A DNA stretch of 64,000 nucleotides, taken from assembly GCA_004843345.1 (NCBI GenBank), contig CP039460.1, positions 1,104,921-1,168,920 of the forward strand. Direction: 5' to 3'. Below are positions 9,150-17,648 of this stretch, one piece after another. The position numbers and the translations under genes were made by a program. The notes under the pieces were generated by a model. The model was not told the origin of the DNA. It searched no databases and worked only from the letters and a program-made list of their open reading frames with translations. The stretch's first letter is position 1, and the number at the start of each line of letters is the position of its first letter. Source of the DNA: Acetobacteraceae bacterium. Its GTDB lineage: Bacteria; Pseudomonadota; Alphaproteobacteria; Acetobacterales; Acetobacteraceae.

Positions 9150-10544
9150 CTACATCATTGGTGGCGCATTGATATCCATAAAATTAATAATTCTGAGATT
9201 CATAAATTCTAAAAGAGCGTCTGGTCCAAGAACACGCCCGTAACCAGAATTTTTACTTCCTCCAAAGGGAATATTCGGTCTGGAAAAAGGGGGATGATTG
9301 ATGAAAAAAGCGCCGCTTTGGATTTGTTGGGCAATTTCAAATCCTTTTGCTTCATTCTGTGTGTAAATAGAGCCTGTTAAGCCAAACTCACTATCATTGG
9401 CGCATTGAATGGCTTCTTCATGGCTGTGTACGCAATAAAGATGCGTCACAGGTCCAAAAAACTCTTCGTGACGGATATTTTTTCCTTCCAGCCCTGTCAT
9501 GAGGAGAGGAGAGAAGAAAAATCCCTGAGAGGGTATTTTTAGGTTGAAGCTTTCAACTGTAACCCCTTCTTCCTGTGCGCATTCAACCTGCTTTTGAAGT
9601 CTATGGAGCGCTTCTTTAGAGGCTAGAGGTGCTAAAGTAGTTTCGGGATCAAGCGGATTCCCAGCTCTTAATTTTGAGACTTCTTTTCGGTAAAGCCCTA
9701 GAAATTCATCATAGACTTCTTCCATGACAATAAGTCTTTTTGCCGCAATGCAAATTTGTCCCGCATTTGAGTGTCTGGCAAGTACTGCCCATTTTGCGGC
9801 TTTTTGGAGATTGGCATCTTCTAACACGATGAAAGCATCTGATCCGCCCAGTTCAAGGATTGATTTTTTTAAGTGTTTGGCCGCAAGGCTCGCAACAATT
9901 CTACCAGCTCCCGTAGATCCTGTGAGAGAGACGCCCTGAATACGACGGTCTTTCAGAAGCGTTTCTGTTTGATGGTTAGCGGTATAGAGATTTTGAAAAA
10001 CGCCTTCAGGAAGGCCTGCTTTCTGAAAAAGGTCAACCATTATCGCAGCGCATTGAGGGACATTGGGCGCATGTTTGAGCAAGACGCCGTTACCTGCGGC
10101 GATTTGAGGGACGAGGACTCTAAAAACTTGGTAAAAAGGAAAATTCCAAGGTTCGATGAGCAGAATAATACCTTGAGGGGTTGGGTAGAGAGTAGCTTTA
10201 CCTTCTTCGGGAATTAAGGGGGTAATTTTTTTCGGTTTTAAGACAGAGGCAAGGTGATCTGCAAAATAATCACAAATATCGGCGCAAACGCCGATCTCCC
10301 CTTCACCTTCGCAGAGACGCTTTCCCATTTCCTGTGCCATGAGGGTGGCGTATTTTTTTTTATTTTCTCTTAAAAGCGAGGCTGTTTTATGTAAGATTTC
10401 AGTACGTTTGGAGAAGGTGCTTTGACGCCATGCGCAAAAAGCTTGATGCCCCTTTTGCAGAAGAGATTCAATTTCAAGATCAGAAGTTTCGGGAAATGTT
10501 TTTAAAAGTTTTTCGTTATAAGGGTTGATGCTGGCATAGGCCAT
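9150..10544 (-). CDS. NAD(P)-dependent aldehyde dehydrogenase, Sad/YneI-like
   Basis: Oxidises an aldehyde to its acid. The 464-residue product most resembles the short succinate-semialdehyde dehydrogenases of the Sad (YneI) group: the WNFPFYQVFRV and LLKHAPNVPQCA segments are characteristic. Other motifs are SLTGSTGAGR (cofactor loop), ELGGSDAFIVLEDA with the general-base Glu, and the nucleophile Cys in NAGQICIAAKR. AAGGAGA precedes the ATG. It faces the pdc/alcohol dehydrogenase pair, so acetaldehyde is a conceivable substrate, but the subgroup points to semialdehydes. It is divergent from the radical SAM gene. Confidence 0.88.
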   Translation of the reverse strand: MAYASINPYNEKLLKTFPETSDLEIESLLQKGHQAFCAWRQSTFSKRTEILHKTASLLRENKKKYATLMAQEMGKRLCEGEGEIGVCADICDYFADHLASVLKPKKITPLIPEEGKATLYPTPQGIILLIEPWNFPFYQVFRVLVPQIAAGNGVLLKHAPNVPQCAAIMVDLFQKAGLPEGVFQNLYTANHQTETLLKDRRIQGVSLTGSTGAGRIVASLAAKHLKKSILELGGSDAFIVLEDANLQKAAKWAVLARHSNAGQICIAAKRLIVMEEVYDEFLGLYRKEVSKLRAGNPLDPETTLAPLASKEALHRLQKQVECAQEEGVTVESFNLKIPSQGFFFSPLLMTGLEGKNIRHEEFFGPVTHLYCVHSHEEAIQCANDSEFGLTGSIYTQNEAKGFEIAQQIQSGAFFINHPPFSRPNIPFGGSKNSGYGRVLGPDALLEFMNLRIINFMDINAPPMM

Positions 10545-10669
10545 TATGGTCTTCTCCTTTTGGTATTTTTAATTAACTTTATATCCTGCATAAAAAATAA
10601 TGTTAGCTTTTGTTTGGTGCTGGAATGTGTTTGGCTCACTTGCTTTTGCAATAAATTAGGAATGCAGTT

Positions 10670-11800
10670 TTGAAATTAAACGCTTTATTTCGCAATGCAA
10701 TCACAAAGACAGGGAATAGGATTATTTCTACAATTCCGATTGCTGTGGATGTGTCTGTTACGAATTATTGTAATGCGGATTGCGATTTTTGCGGTTTTAG
10801 AAAATCACTTAATCAAGGGGAAAAAAGAGATTTCCTAGATGCTCAGCTTTTTATCGGAGCACTTCCAATTTTAAAGCGAAGCGGCGTGTCTTTTATTAAT
10901 TTCCAAGGTGGAGAGCCTCTCTTGCATCCTGAAATTTTGGAGATGATCCGTGCTGTTTCTCAGATGGGAATGAAGGCAGATTTAATTACCAATGGCTGGA
11001 AACTCCATGAACAGGCAGGGGCTTTGGTCAAAGCAGGACTGCATTGCCTTTTTGTTTCTTTGGATAGCGAGAATCTTGAAAAGCATGAAAAAAACCGCAG
11101 ATTAAGAGGCGTTGGAGAGCGTTTAAAGAAAGGCATTGCGGAAATAAAAGAAGCAGGTATTCCTGTTATTGCTTCAGTCACAGTTTCAAAACTTCTTTCG
11201 CCTTTAAAATTACCGCTTCTTCTAAAGGAGTTGGGCTTTTCAGGCGTTACATTCTCTTATCCCCGTCAACAGCCTTTTGCTTCGAGTTCGAAGGTTTATG
11301 GTGGAAGCTCAACCTTGGTTTCTTTTTCTGTCAAAGAGCTAGATCAATTTTTAGTTGAGATTAAAAAATTAAAAAAAGCTTTTCCAACCCTCAACCCGAT
11401 TGCTGGAATTGAAGATATGCGACGGCATATTGCGCAAAAAAGGGAAGCCTATCCCTGTGTTGGAGGTTTTAAATATTATTATCTTGATTGGCATTTAAAT
11501 CTTTGGCGGTGTGAGGCCTGGGGAAAATCTTTCGGAAAATTGACAGATTTTGAAAAGCTTCCTGAAAATAAGGCTCATTGCACAGAATGTATGTTGTCTT
11601 GTTATCGGGATTCAAGTGTTTTGATGTTTGCGCCGCTCTCTTTTGGAAAAGTCTTGCAGAAGCTTTCAAAAGCGCATTATCTAGAGGCTTGGCAGCTTAT
11701 ACAAAGTCCATCTTTTTGGAACTCTCTTAAAGCAGGAATACAAGATGGCTGGCTATATTGGAAGATTTTCAAAGGAAAACAAAAAAGGCGTAAATGTTGA
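10670..11800 (+). CDS. Radical SAM protein with C-terminal cysteine cluster
   Basis: The radical SAM fold binds a 4Fe-4S cluster through CNADCDFC (CX3CX2C, about residues 33-40), followed by a GGEPLLHP motif and LITNGW. The C-terminal part has further cysteines (YPCVGG, WRCEAWG, HCTECMLSC), resembling a SPASM/twitch auxiliary-cluster region. Substrate unknown. The total of 376 residues suits this architecture. The start is TTG at 10670, chosen because AGGA stands seven bases upstream and no in-frame ATG is near. The end overlaps the next gene by seven bases, so the two are translationally coupled. Not HpnH, whose N-terminus is different. No obvious precursor peptide is adjacent. Confidence 0.82.
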   Translation: MKLNALFRNAITKTGNRIISTIPIAVDVSVTNYCNADCDFCGFRKSLNQGEKRDFLDAQLFIGALPILKRSGVSFINFQGGEPLLHPEILEMIRAVSQMGMKADLITNGWKLHEQAGALVKAGLHCLFVSLDSENLEKHEKNRRLRGVGERLKKGIAEIKEAGIPVIASVTVSKLLSPLKLPLLLKELGFSGVTFSYPRQQPFASSSKVYGGSSTLVSFSVKELDQFLVEIKKLKKAFPTLNPIAGIEDMRRHIAQKREAYPCVGGFKYYYLDWHLNLWRCEAWGKSFGKLTDFEKLPENKAHCTECMLSCYRDSSVLMFAPLSFGKVLQKLSKAHYLEAWQLIQSPSFWNSLKAGIQDGWLYWKIFKGKQKRRKC

Positions 11801-12678
11801 AACTCTCTTTTTTCTTGCGTCCTTTAAGGCGTCCGTGTCTTTTTTTACTTTGCAGCAGTGCATTACTGACGGGATGCAGCAAAGTGTATTGGCGGGATGG
11901 GCCGTGTGATGTGCGATCTGGAAAACCGGAGCTGCGTTTTGATTTTTCTGGTGCTGCAAAAAAAGCGGAAAAGCAGAAAGATAGTGAATCTGCGGCTTGT
12001 GAACAGAACCGCTTGAAATTGGATCGTCAATCGAGAGAAAAGCAGTCGCATCTTTCAGAGCTTTATCCAAGGATGCAATCGTTGCCTAAACCGAGTGAGG
12101 CATTAGCGTTATTAGAGGGAAAAGTAGATCGCCATTTTTATACAGTTGATGGCGGTTTATCTGAAATTAAGGATTGCAAAGGCGAAGATTGCGCCATGAA
12201 AGAAGAGCCCCGTAAAATTACGCCAAATTTATATGAGGTTTATAATCAGAGTGAAAATGACGCATTTTCGGTTCTGTATCGGGATGATTCTAAAAAAGCC
12301 TTTCAGAATTGCCCGGAAGGACAGTATGCTTATTGGCGGATTAATATTGAAAAATATGAGACGGCTTTTGGGGATGAGCAGAAAGCCCCAGCTTTGGTGC
12401 GCCTAGGATGTACAGCAAATTGGTCCGATCCTTTTTCAATTCCAGAAACAGAAGGCCGTGTCTCTTCTCAGATTTTGCCGCAATCTTCAGCCCCCATTGT
12501 ACCAAAAGATTTTTCAGGGAAGGAATTGCCAGTGCCTCGTGCATCTGCTTCAGGGCCAGCACCTGTGGTAACCTCGCACATTCAATCTTTATTTCCAGAA
12601 TCTGCAAAACCAACGATTCACGATAAGAGGGCGCATAGTCTTTATAAGGATATTCGTCCGGAAAGCATGGATAACTAA
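11794..12678 (+). CDS. Uncharacterised lipoprotein coupled to the radical SAM gene
   Basis: 294 residues with a lipoprotein signal peptide: basic MLKLSFFLRPLRRP, a hydrophobic stretch and the lipobox LLTGC with the acylated Cys at about 28. The mature part is charged and cysteine-containing (PCDVRSG, ACEQN, KDCKGEDC, NCPEG, LGCTANW), so disulfides are possible in the periplasm. No family recognised. The ATG overlaps the end of the radical SAM gene, which implies co-expression. It converges with the nuclease-like gene, one base apart. Confidence 0.75.
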   Translation: MLKLSFFLRPLRRPCLFLLCSSALLTGCSKVYWRDGPCDVRSGKPELRFDFSGAAKKAEKQKDSESAACEQNRLKLDRQSREKQSHLSELYPRMQSLPKPSEALALLEGKVDRHFYTVDGGLSEIKDCKGEDCAMKEEPRKITPNLYEVYNQSENDAFSVLYRDDSKKAFQNCPEGQYAYWRINIEKYETAFGDEQKAPALVRLGCTANWSDPFSIPETEGRVSSQILPQSSAPIVPKDFSGKELPVPRASASGPAPVVTSHIQSLFPESAKPTIHDKRAHSLYKDIRPESMDN

Positions 12679-12679
12679 T

Positions 12680-13444
12680 TTAGATTCCCGGCCAGTGGTC
12701 GGGATGAAGCTGACGGTTAGATTCACTTTCGGAGAGGCCAGGGAAGAGGCCAATATAGCAAAGATTTTCGATTTCTTGGACGGTCGTCGTTGTGCAGTGT
12801 AACGGTTCATTGTTGTTACAGAGAACTGCTGCTGTTCCCTGTCGGGGCACATAAATAACTTTCCAAACCTTATCTGGAAGCCTTGCATTGTTTTTACCAA
12901 AGGATTGAGAGGAATCTCCAAAAATGACACCTGTCAGGACATTAATGGTTCCATATTCTGCGAGCAGTTTTCGAGTATTTTCTTCCAGTTTGCGCCATAC
13001 TTTCTGTTTGAGGCTTGTTGTAACAGGGATAATATTACTTTGCAGCATTGTTTGTTGTTTTGCTTTTGCGCTTGCCATATCGCCGATAGCGGCAAGGGAG
13101 AGGGGTTTCCATGCGCCTTTTTGATAATCAGCGAGAGATATTCCCTGATCAATTCGGGGATCGGTATTAATATTACCGATTGGATTGGCTGTTTTTTGGG
13201 AGACAATTGTTTGATCTGCCGTAAGTTTTTCTGCGGCCCAGAGGGGAGAACGTCTGGAATTTGAGTAGCCTACGGCATAATTATCATTGCAAAGAATTTC
13301 GCCTGCCGTTGGAAACTCCCCTGCTGCAGCAAAACGAGGGCATTGCGCAAACGCTTTTTGAGGTGAGAGGGTAAGATAGAAAAAAGCTGGAAGAAAAAAT
13401 GAAAAGCATTTGAGGATATCAAAGTGTGATTTTTTTTTCAGCAT
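12680..13444 (-). CDS. Secreted DNA/RNA non-specific endonuclease-fold protein, catalytic motif lost
   Basis: A Sec signal peptide (cleavage after AFA, about residue 33) precedes a domain that lines up with NUC1/Serratia-type nucleases: TDPRI, ADYQKGAW, then SNIIP, W..LE..TRKL and LTGVIFG. Where the family has DRGH, this protein has KPLS (113-116), so the catalytic His is Ser116. Where the Mg-binding Asn sits (LNQGAW in the Serratia enzyme), it has LKQKVW with Lys146. It is therefore predicted to be an inactive homologue, perhaps a binding protein. The ATG at 13444 is chosen; an in-frame TTG at 13456 would add four residues. Length (254 aa) and frame are intact, so it is not an obvious pseudogene. 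Confidence 0.72.
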   Translation of the reverse strand: MLKKKSHFDILKCFSFFLPAFFYLTLSPQKAFAQCPRFAAAGEFPTAGEILCNDNYAVGYSNSRRSPLWAAEKLTADQTIVSQKTANPIGNINTDPRIDQGISLADYQKGAWKPLSLAAIGDMASAKAKQQTMLQSNIIPVTTSLKQKVWRKLEENTRKLLAEYGTINVLTGVIFGDSSQSFGKNNARLPDKVWKVIYVPRQGTAAVLCNNNEPLHCTTTTVQEIENLCYIGLFPGLSESESNRQLHPDHWPGI

Positions 13445-13594
13445 TCTTTTGCTCAAACGAGATAAGGAAGAAAAAATTCTTTTTTAAAAAATTTAGGGCG
13501 TGTATTCAATAGAATATATAAGAATATATATTTTTGGGTTAGATAAACTTTTCCATATTTAACGTGTCTTCTTATTTCAAATTTGGAGTAATAA

Positions 13595-15100
13595 ATGTCA
13601 AAAGTAGCCATTGTCCTATTCGTAAAAAATGAAATTACAGATATTTCATTTTGGATTGCATGGCATTTCCACTGCGGTTTCGACAGTCTCATTATCTATG
13701 ATGATTACTCAACAGACGGCACGTGGGAGCTTTTGTCCGAAGCTTCTCAAGTCTTAGATATTCGCCTTCACCGCGCTGTAAAAGCAGACCAATTCAACCA
13801 TCGTCAAAATTTCAGCTATATGAACGCTCTTGAAAAATATCGTAAAGAGTTTGACTGGCTCTTATATCTAGATTCAGATGAATATCTTGATATTCGTAAC
13901 GGTGAAAATGTTCATGATTTTTTAGAACGTTACCCCCGTGCAAATGCCATTGCACTCAGCTGGTGCTGTTATGGTAGTAATTGCCATGCGGTTCGGCCAC
14001 CATCATCAAATGTTTTTCGTAACTATCCCATGCACTCGAATCAAGATTTTGAATACAATTATATTGTCAAAAGCTTTATTCGCCCTAAGGAGACCGAAAC
14101 GAAATATATTAATCCTCACCGTTTTGAGGTTAAGGGACACTATGTCACCGTTGATCATAAAGAAATTCAATGGCAAAAAATACATCCTGAATGCACAGAG
14201 ACACTGGCACAGTGGGAAACAGCACGTATTAACCATTATGTAATTCGAAGCATGGCACACTTCGTTCAAAAAGTAGAACGCAGAGTTGATATTAGAGAAT
14301 CAAGATCGGGTATGCATCTTTTTAATTTCTACGATCAAAATCATCATTACGATACAATTTCAGCTTCTCGCTATGATGGAATGATGCCTTATCTCTATGC
14401 AATTCAAAATCGTGTAAACCAAAAATATTTATCTCTGATGATTGCAACTTGTGGACGAGGTTTGAATGGTGAAATAAAAGACTGGCCAACTTATCTTGAA
14501 ATGAGCTTTAGCACCTACACCCTTCGTACCGCTCATGGCACTTCCTTATTTGCCCATCCAAAAACAGGACGCATTAAACACGCTAACACCGAAGAGGTTG
14601 CAAAAGAAAATTTAGTTCCAGTCATTGCGCTTATTTCATCAAAATGGCCTGAAAAAGTCTTTTTGACAACCGAAAAATATGACCTACCATTATTTGCGTC
14701 TGAAGACCCACGAGTTTCAACTATTTTGTCTTTTCAGTTAGTGCAACATGGTAAAAGGTTCTCACTGCACAATCCCATCACAGGGTTAATAGCCTGCGCC
14801 CTAAATGCCGAAGAGAATGGGGTTAACTTAGAATTTTCACGCTGGCGTGTTTTGGAATGGGAACTCTTCGAAGCAACTCCTTCCTCTCTAAAAAAACTGG
14901 AAGCACTACAAATGTTACCCTCTCTCTTTTCCCATTTTTTAGATGTTTCAAAGTTAAAAATGATTGATAAAAAAAAGACGGCAGATCTATTTACAGGGAT
15001 CTTTCAACTCCTAACACCGGAACAACAAAACTACTGGAAGGCCCGTAACCAAGTCCCTGATTATCCTTGGCTTCACCGTACCGCACTACTCAGCGTATAG
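13595..15100 (+). CDS. Glycosyltransferase family 2-like protein
   Basis: 501 residues. The N-terminal half has the features of the Glyco_tranf_2_4/GT92-type fold: VAIVLFVKNEITDISFWIAWH, a nucleotide-binding YDDYSTDGTWELL, and the metal-binding LDSDEYL (about residue 92). The C-terminal half is unrecognised. No signal peptide or membrane helix is obvious, so it is probably cytosolic, acting in surface polysaccharide or glycan synthesis; acceptor and donor are unknown. It stands alone, preceded by a very AT-rich stretch (13457-13594) and followed by a 334-base gap. Codon use appears different from the neighbours (more CAA/AAA, fewer GCG), consistent with transfer, though this was judged by eye. 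Confidence 0.78.
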   Translation: MSKVAIVLFVKNEITDISFWIAWHFHCGFDSLIIYDDYSTDGTWELLSEASQVLDIRLHRAVKADQFNHRQNFSYMNALEKYRKEFDWLLYLDSDEYLDIRNGENVHDFLERYPRANAIALSWCCYGSNCHAVRPPSSNVFRNYPMHSNQDFEYNYIVKSFIRPKETETKYINPHRFEVKGHYVTVDHKEIQWQKIHPECTETLAQWETARINHYVIRSMAHFVQKVERRVDIRESRSGMHLFNFYDQNHHYDTISASRYDGMMPYLYAIQNRVNQKYLSLMIATCGRGLNGEIKDWPTYLEMSFSTYTLRTAHGTSLFAHPKTGRIKHANTEEVAKENLVPVIALISSKWPEKVFLTTEKYDLPLFASEDPRVSTILSFQLVQHGKRFSLHNPITGLIACALNAEENGVNLEFSRWRVLEWELFEATPSSLKKLEALQMLPSLFSHFLDVSKLKMIDKKKTADLFTGIFQLLTPEQQNYWKARNQVPDYPWLHRTALLSV

Positions 15101-15434
15101 ATTGTATAAAAACAAACTCAGAAACTGATTCCCTATATTCCACTTTCGAACAAAAATTTAAGTCTTTCTATTCTTTATAGAAAAAAAGAGATAAATTATC
15201 AGTATGAGATAATTAAGGTTATCTTCGATGAGCAAATACCATACCCCCAAAGAAAATAGACAAACAATTCCTGATCCTACAGCTCATGTACAAAATATTT
15301 CTATGAATTTTTAATCAGAATCTTTTTTATTTTAATCTTATTTTTCTCTGGAATGAAGCGCCTCCTTGTATCTTACAGGCAGAACACTCATATTTTTACA
15401 GAGTTTTTATAAAAGCTGGTAAAGAGAGGCTAAA
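15101..15434. other. AT-rich intergenic region with one possible short ORF
   Basis: 334 bases between the glycosyltransferase and the reductase gene. A 28-codon ORF (15228-15314, + strand, starting MSKYHTPKENRQT) has AAGG ten bases ahead, but I recognise nothing in it. An imperfect inverted pair of ATTATC/GATAAT type lies near 15192-15212. The promoter of the downstream gene is presumably in the last 120 bases, but no clear hexamers were seen. Confidence 0.4.
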
Positions 15435-16511
15435 ATGAGCGATAAGTGGATGATCTATGGTGCAAACGGCTATACAGGCAGACTTATTGCTGAATTAGCC
15501 GAAAAGATAGGGATGACGCCTGTCCTTGCCGGACGCAATAAAGAGGCTTTAGCCAAGCTTGCGACAAAGCTGGACTTTGAATACCGTATTTTTACATTGG
15601 ATAATCCTTCAGAAATTTTGAATTCATTGCAGGATATTGATGTTATTCTTAATTGCGCAGGGCCCTTTCACATAACATGCGCTGAAATTGTAGAAGTCTG
15701 CCGTCAGACAAAAACGCATTATGTTGATATTACGGGAGAGGGTGCTGTCTTTGAGATTGCAAAGGCAGGACATGAGATGAATGTGGCAGCTGGGATTGTT
15801 GTTTGTCCCGGGGTTGGGTTTGATGTCGTGCCCACAGATTGTCTCGCCGCAAGTTTAAAAGAAAGAATGCCGAATGCTGTAAGTCTTTCCTTAGGATTTC
15901 AGACAGAAATGAAACCCTCCCGGGGGACTTTATTGACGATGTTGGATGACCTCGGAAAAGGCACTTTGGTACGCCGTGATGGACATTTACAGCGTGTTCC
16001 CTTTGGAAAAATCCAACGTGCCGTTAATTTCGGGAAAGACCCTACGAATGCGGTCTCTATCCCTTGGGGAGATGTCGTGACGGCGTATTATACGACTTCT
16101 ATTCCCAATATTACAGTTTTTGTGCCGATGCCTCCGGGCAGAATAAAATTTATGGCATGGCTTGAGAGGCGTAATAATTTGTTACGTCGAACAGGGATCA
16201 AAAGGCTGATTTTAAATTATGTTAAGCGCCGTGTTAATGGACCTACGCTCGAGGAGCGGGGAAAAAATCCGGCCCATGTTTGGGGAGAGGCAAAAGACGC
16301 ACAGGGCAATATTCTGATAGGCCGTTTAGAAACGTTAAATCCCTATACTTTGACACTCTGTTCGGCGTTGATGGCTGTTCGTTTTCTCTTAAAGTATAAT
16401 GGGAAAGGAGGCTATTTTACGCCAGCTCAACTGATGGGGAGTCAGTGCGTTGAAGAACTGCCAGGTGTTAAACCAATGGTCTTTAAAAAAATAGAGACTT
16501 TGGGCGTTTAA
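15435..16511 (+). CDS. Saccharopine dehydrogenase-like / trans-acting enoyl reductase family protein
   Basis: 358 residues beginning with an NAD(P)-binding Rossmann motif (YGANGYTGR, residues 8-16), then LAGRN and NCAGPF, as in the saccharopine-dehydrogenase NADP-binding family that includes trans-acting enoyl reductases of mycobacteria. CPGVGFDVVPTDCLA is also typical. The substrate cannot be told. It probably acts on a lipid or a keto/imine compound in the cytosol. Single gene with its own bidirectional terminator. Confidence 0.8.
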   Translation: MSDKWMIYGANGYTGRLIAELAEKIGMTPVLAGRNKEALAKLATKLDFEYRIFTLDNPSEILNSLQDIDVILNCAGPFHITCAEIVEVCRQTKTHYVDITGEGAVFEIAKAGHEMNVAAGIVVCPGVGFDVVPTDCLAASLKERMPNAVSLSLGFQTEMKPSRGTLLTMLDDLGKGTLVRRDGHLQRVPFGKIQRAVNFGKDPTNAVSIPWGDVVTAYYTTSIPNITVFVPMPPGRIKFMAWLERRNNLLRRTGIKRLILNYVKRRVNGPTLEERGKNPAHVWGEAKDAQGNILIGRLETLNPYTLTLCSALMAVRFLLKYNGKGGYFTPAQLMGSQCVEELPGVKPMVFKKIETLGV

Positions 16512-16531
16512 GCCTAAATTTTGGTATAAAA

Positions 16532-16556
16532 AAAGAGGAAGCTTAGCTTCCTCTTT
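16532..16556. terminator. Bidirectional terminator
   Basis: AAAGAGGAAGC, a three-base TTA loop, GCTTCCTCTTT. An 11-bp perfect stem flanked by A and T runs, between convergent genes. Confidence 0.88.
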
Positions 16557-16577
16557 CTTATGCTTTTACTAAAGGAT

Positions 16578-16997
16578 TTAACCTTTATAAGCTGAGAGAG
16601 ATTCATTGATGCGTTTAAGAATAAGACCACGATCGTGGGGTCTTAAACGCGCAAGTTCACGTTGCTCTCTTGTCACAGGCGCTTCTCCTGCGGCAAGAGC
16701 TTCAATATCTGCTTTCATTTGAAGTTGGTCCGCACGTAGATCCGCTTTGCTTGGCATTTTAGGGTGGGCTGGTTTCCCATTTTTGTCCAAACGAACAGGA
16801 CCAGGAGCGAGAACAATTCCTGTTCTTCCTAATTCAGGAGCGCCTAAATCATCAGCTGGTTCTTCTGCAGGAGCTGCAGATTTATCCGCAGTGGAGAGAG
16901 TAGATTGTGTCGCAGGCGCAGCAATAACCTCTCCGGCCGTTAAAAATGTTGCCGAAGAGGCCGCAAATAAAACGGATGCAAGTAAGAATTTGTTCAT
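16578..16997 (-). CDS. Small exported protein of unknown function (signal peptide shared with 17054-17446)
   Basis: 139 residues. The N-terminus MNKFLLASVLFAASSATFL is a Sec signal peptide, probably cleaved after VIA-A, giving a periplasmic or secreted mature protein of about 110 residues. The mature part is Ala/Pro-rich at first and then a charged helical region (KADLRADQLQMKADIEAL, QRELARLRPHDRGLILKRI). No family recognised. AGGAAGAAATT stands before the ATG. The first 19 residues and the ribosome site nearly match those of the next gene upstream, while the mature parts differ completely. Confidence 0.75.
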   Translation of the reverse strand: MNKFLLASVLFAASSATFLTAGEVIAAPATQSTLSTADKSAAPAEEPADDLGAPELGRTGIVLAPGPVRLDKNGKPAHPKMPSKADLRADQLQMKADIEALAAGEAPVTREQRELARLRPHDRGLILKRINESLSAYKG

Positions 16998-17053
16998 AAT
17001 TTCTTCCTTAAAAATGAAGCAAGGACAGATCTTTAGTTTGTGACAAACTTATC

Positions 17054-17446
17054 TTATTTACCTTGTTCAGCTGGTGCTGGTGCAGCAGGGGCTGGCTGAT
17101 TTGCGTTTTCTGCTTTTTGATCAGCTGTTGTTGCAGCTTGGTCGCTGGCAGCAGCAGCCATTGCTTTGGAAGCATCAGCAGCAGCTTCAGATTTTGCAGA
17201 GTTGGTTGCGGCTTGCTCGTCATTTGCAACAGCTTGAGCAGGTGCGCCAGCGGCTTTTTCGGCTTCAGCAGCAGCATTTTCAGCATTTGCAGCTGTTTGT
17301 TCAGCATTTGCAGCAGCCTGTTCTGGTGTGGCAGGGGCTGTTGCAGCAGCTTGATCTTGCTGATCAGCAGGGCCTTTGTCGCAAGCGCTTAAAAAAGTTG
17401 CAGAAGAGGCAGCAAATAGGATGGATGCAAGTAGAAACTTGTTCAT
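17054..17446 (-). CDS. Alanine-rich small lipoprotein
   Basis: 130 residues. Signal peptide MNKFLLASILFAASSATFL ends in a lipobox (FLSAC, Cys22), so it is a predicted lipoprotein. The mature part is almost entirely Ala, Gln, Glu, Asn, Lys and Pro with heptad-like spacing (AAANAEQTAANAENAAAEAEKA), suggesting a long helix or coiled coil spanning part of the periplasm, somewhat as in Lpp-like spacers. The reading frame on this strand is preferred over overlapping frames because only it has a signal peptide and an AGGAAGATATT ribosome site. Confidence 0.78.
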   Translation of the reverse strand: MNKFLLASILFAASSATFLSACDKGPADQQDQAAATAPATPEQAAANAEQTAANAENAAAEAEKAAGAPAQAVANDEQAATNSAKSEAAADASKAMAAAASDQAATTADQKAENANQPAPAAPAPAEQGK

Positions 17447-17648
17447 AATATCTTCCTTTGTTTTAACAATAATGGAGCTATGATAGATTTTGAGAGTATT
17501 ATAACCCCAAAATCTTCAAAAGGTATAGACACTCGAACACTATATAGAATGTCAGACGAATGTACACACAGGAATATATTCATTTTATGGCATATTTAGA
17601 CTAAAGTCTTGAATTATTGCTGGTCGTGTTGGAATAAATACAGATTTT

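Noticed and set aside
15228-15314. 28-codon ORF as a firm gene
   Set aside because: Too short and unlike anything known to me; kept only as a note in the gap entry.
17008-17448. Overlapping Leu/Gln- and Cys/Ser-rich ORFs opposite or beside the Ala-rich lipoprotein gene
   Set aside because: They are frame shadows of GCA/GCT repeats; no ribosome site or signal peptide pattern.
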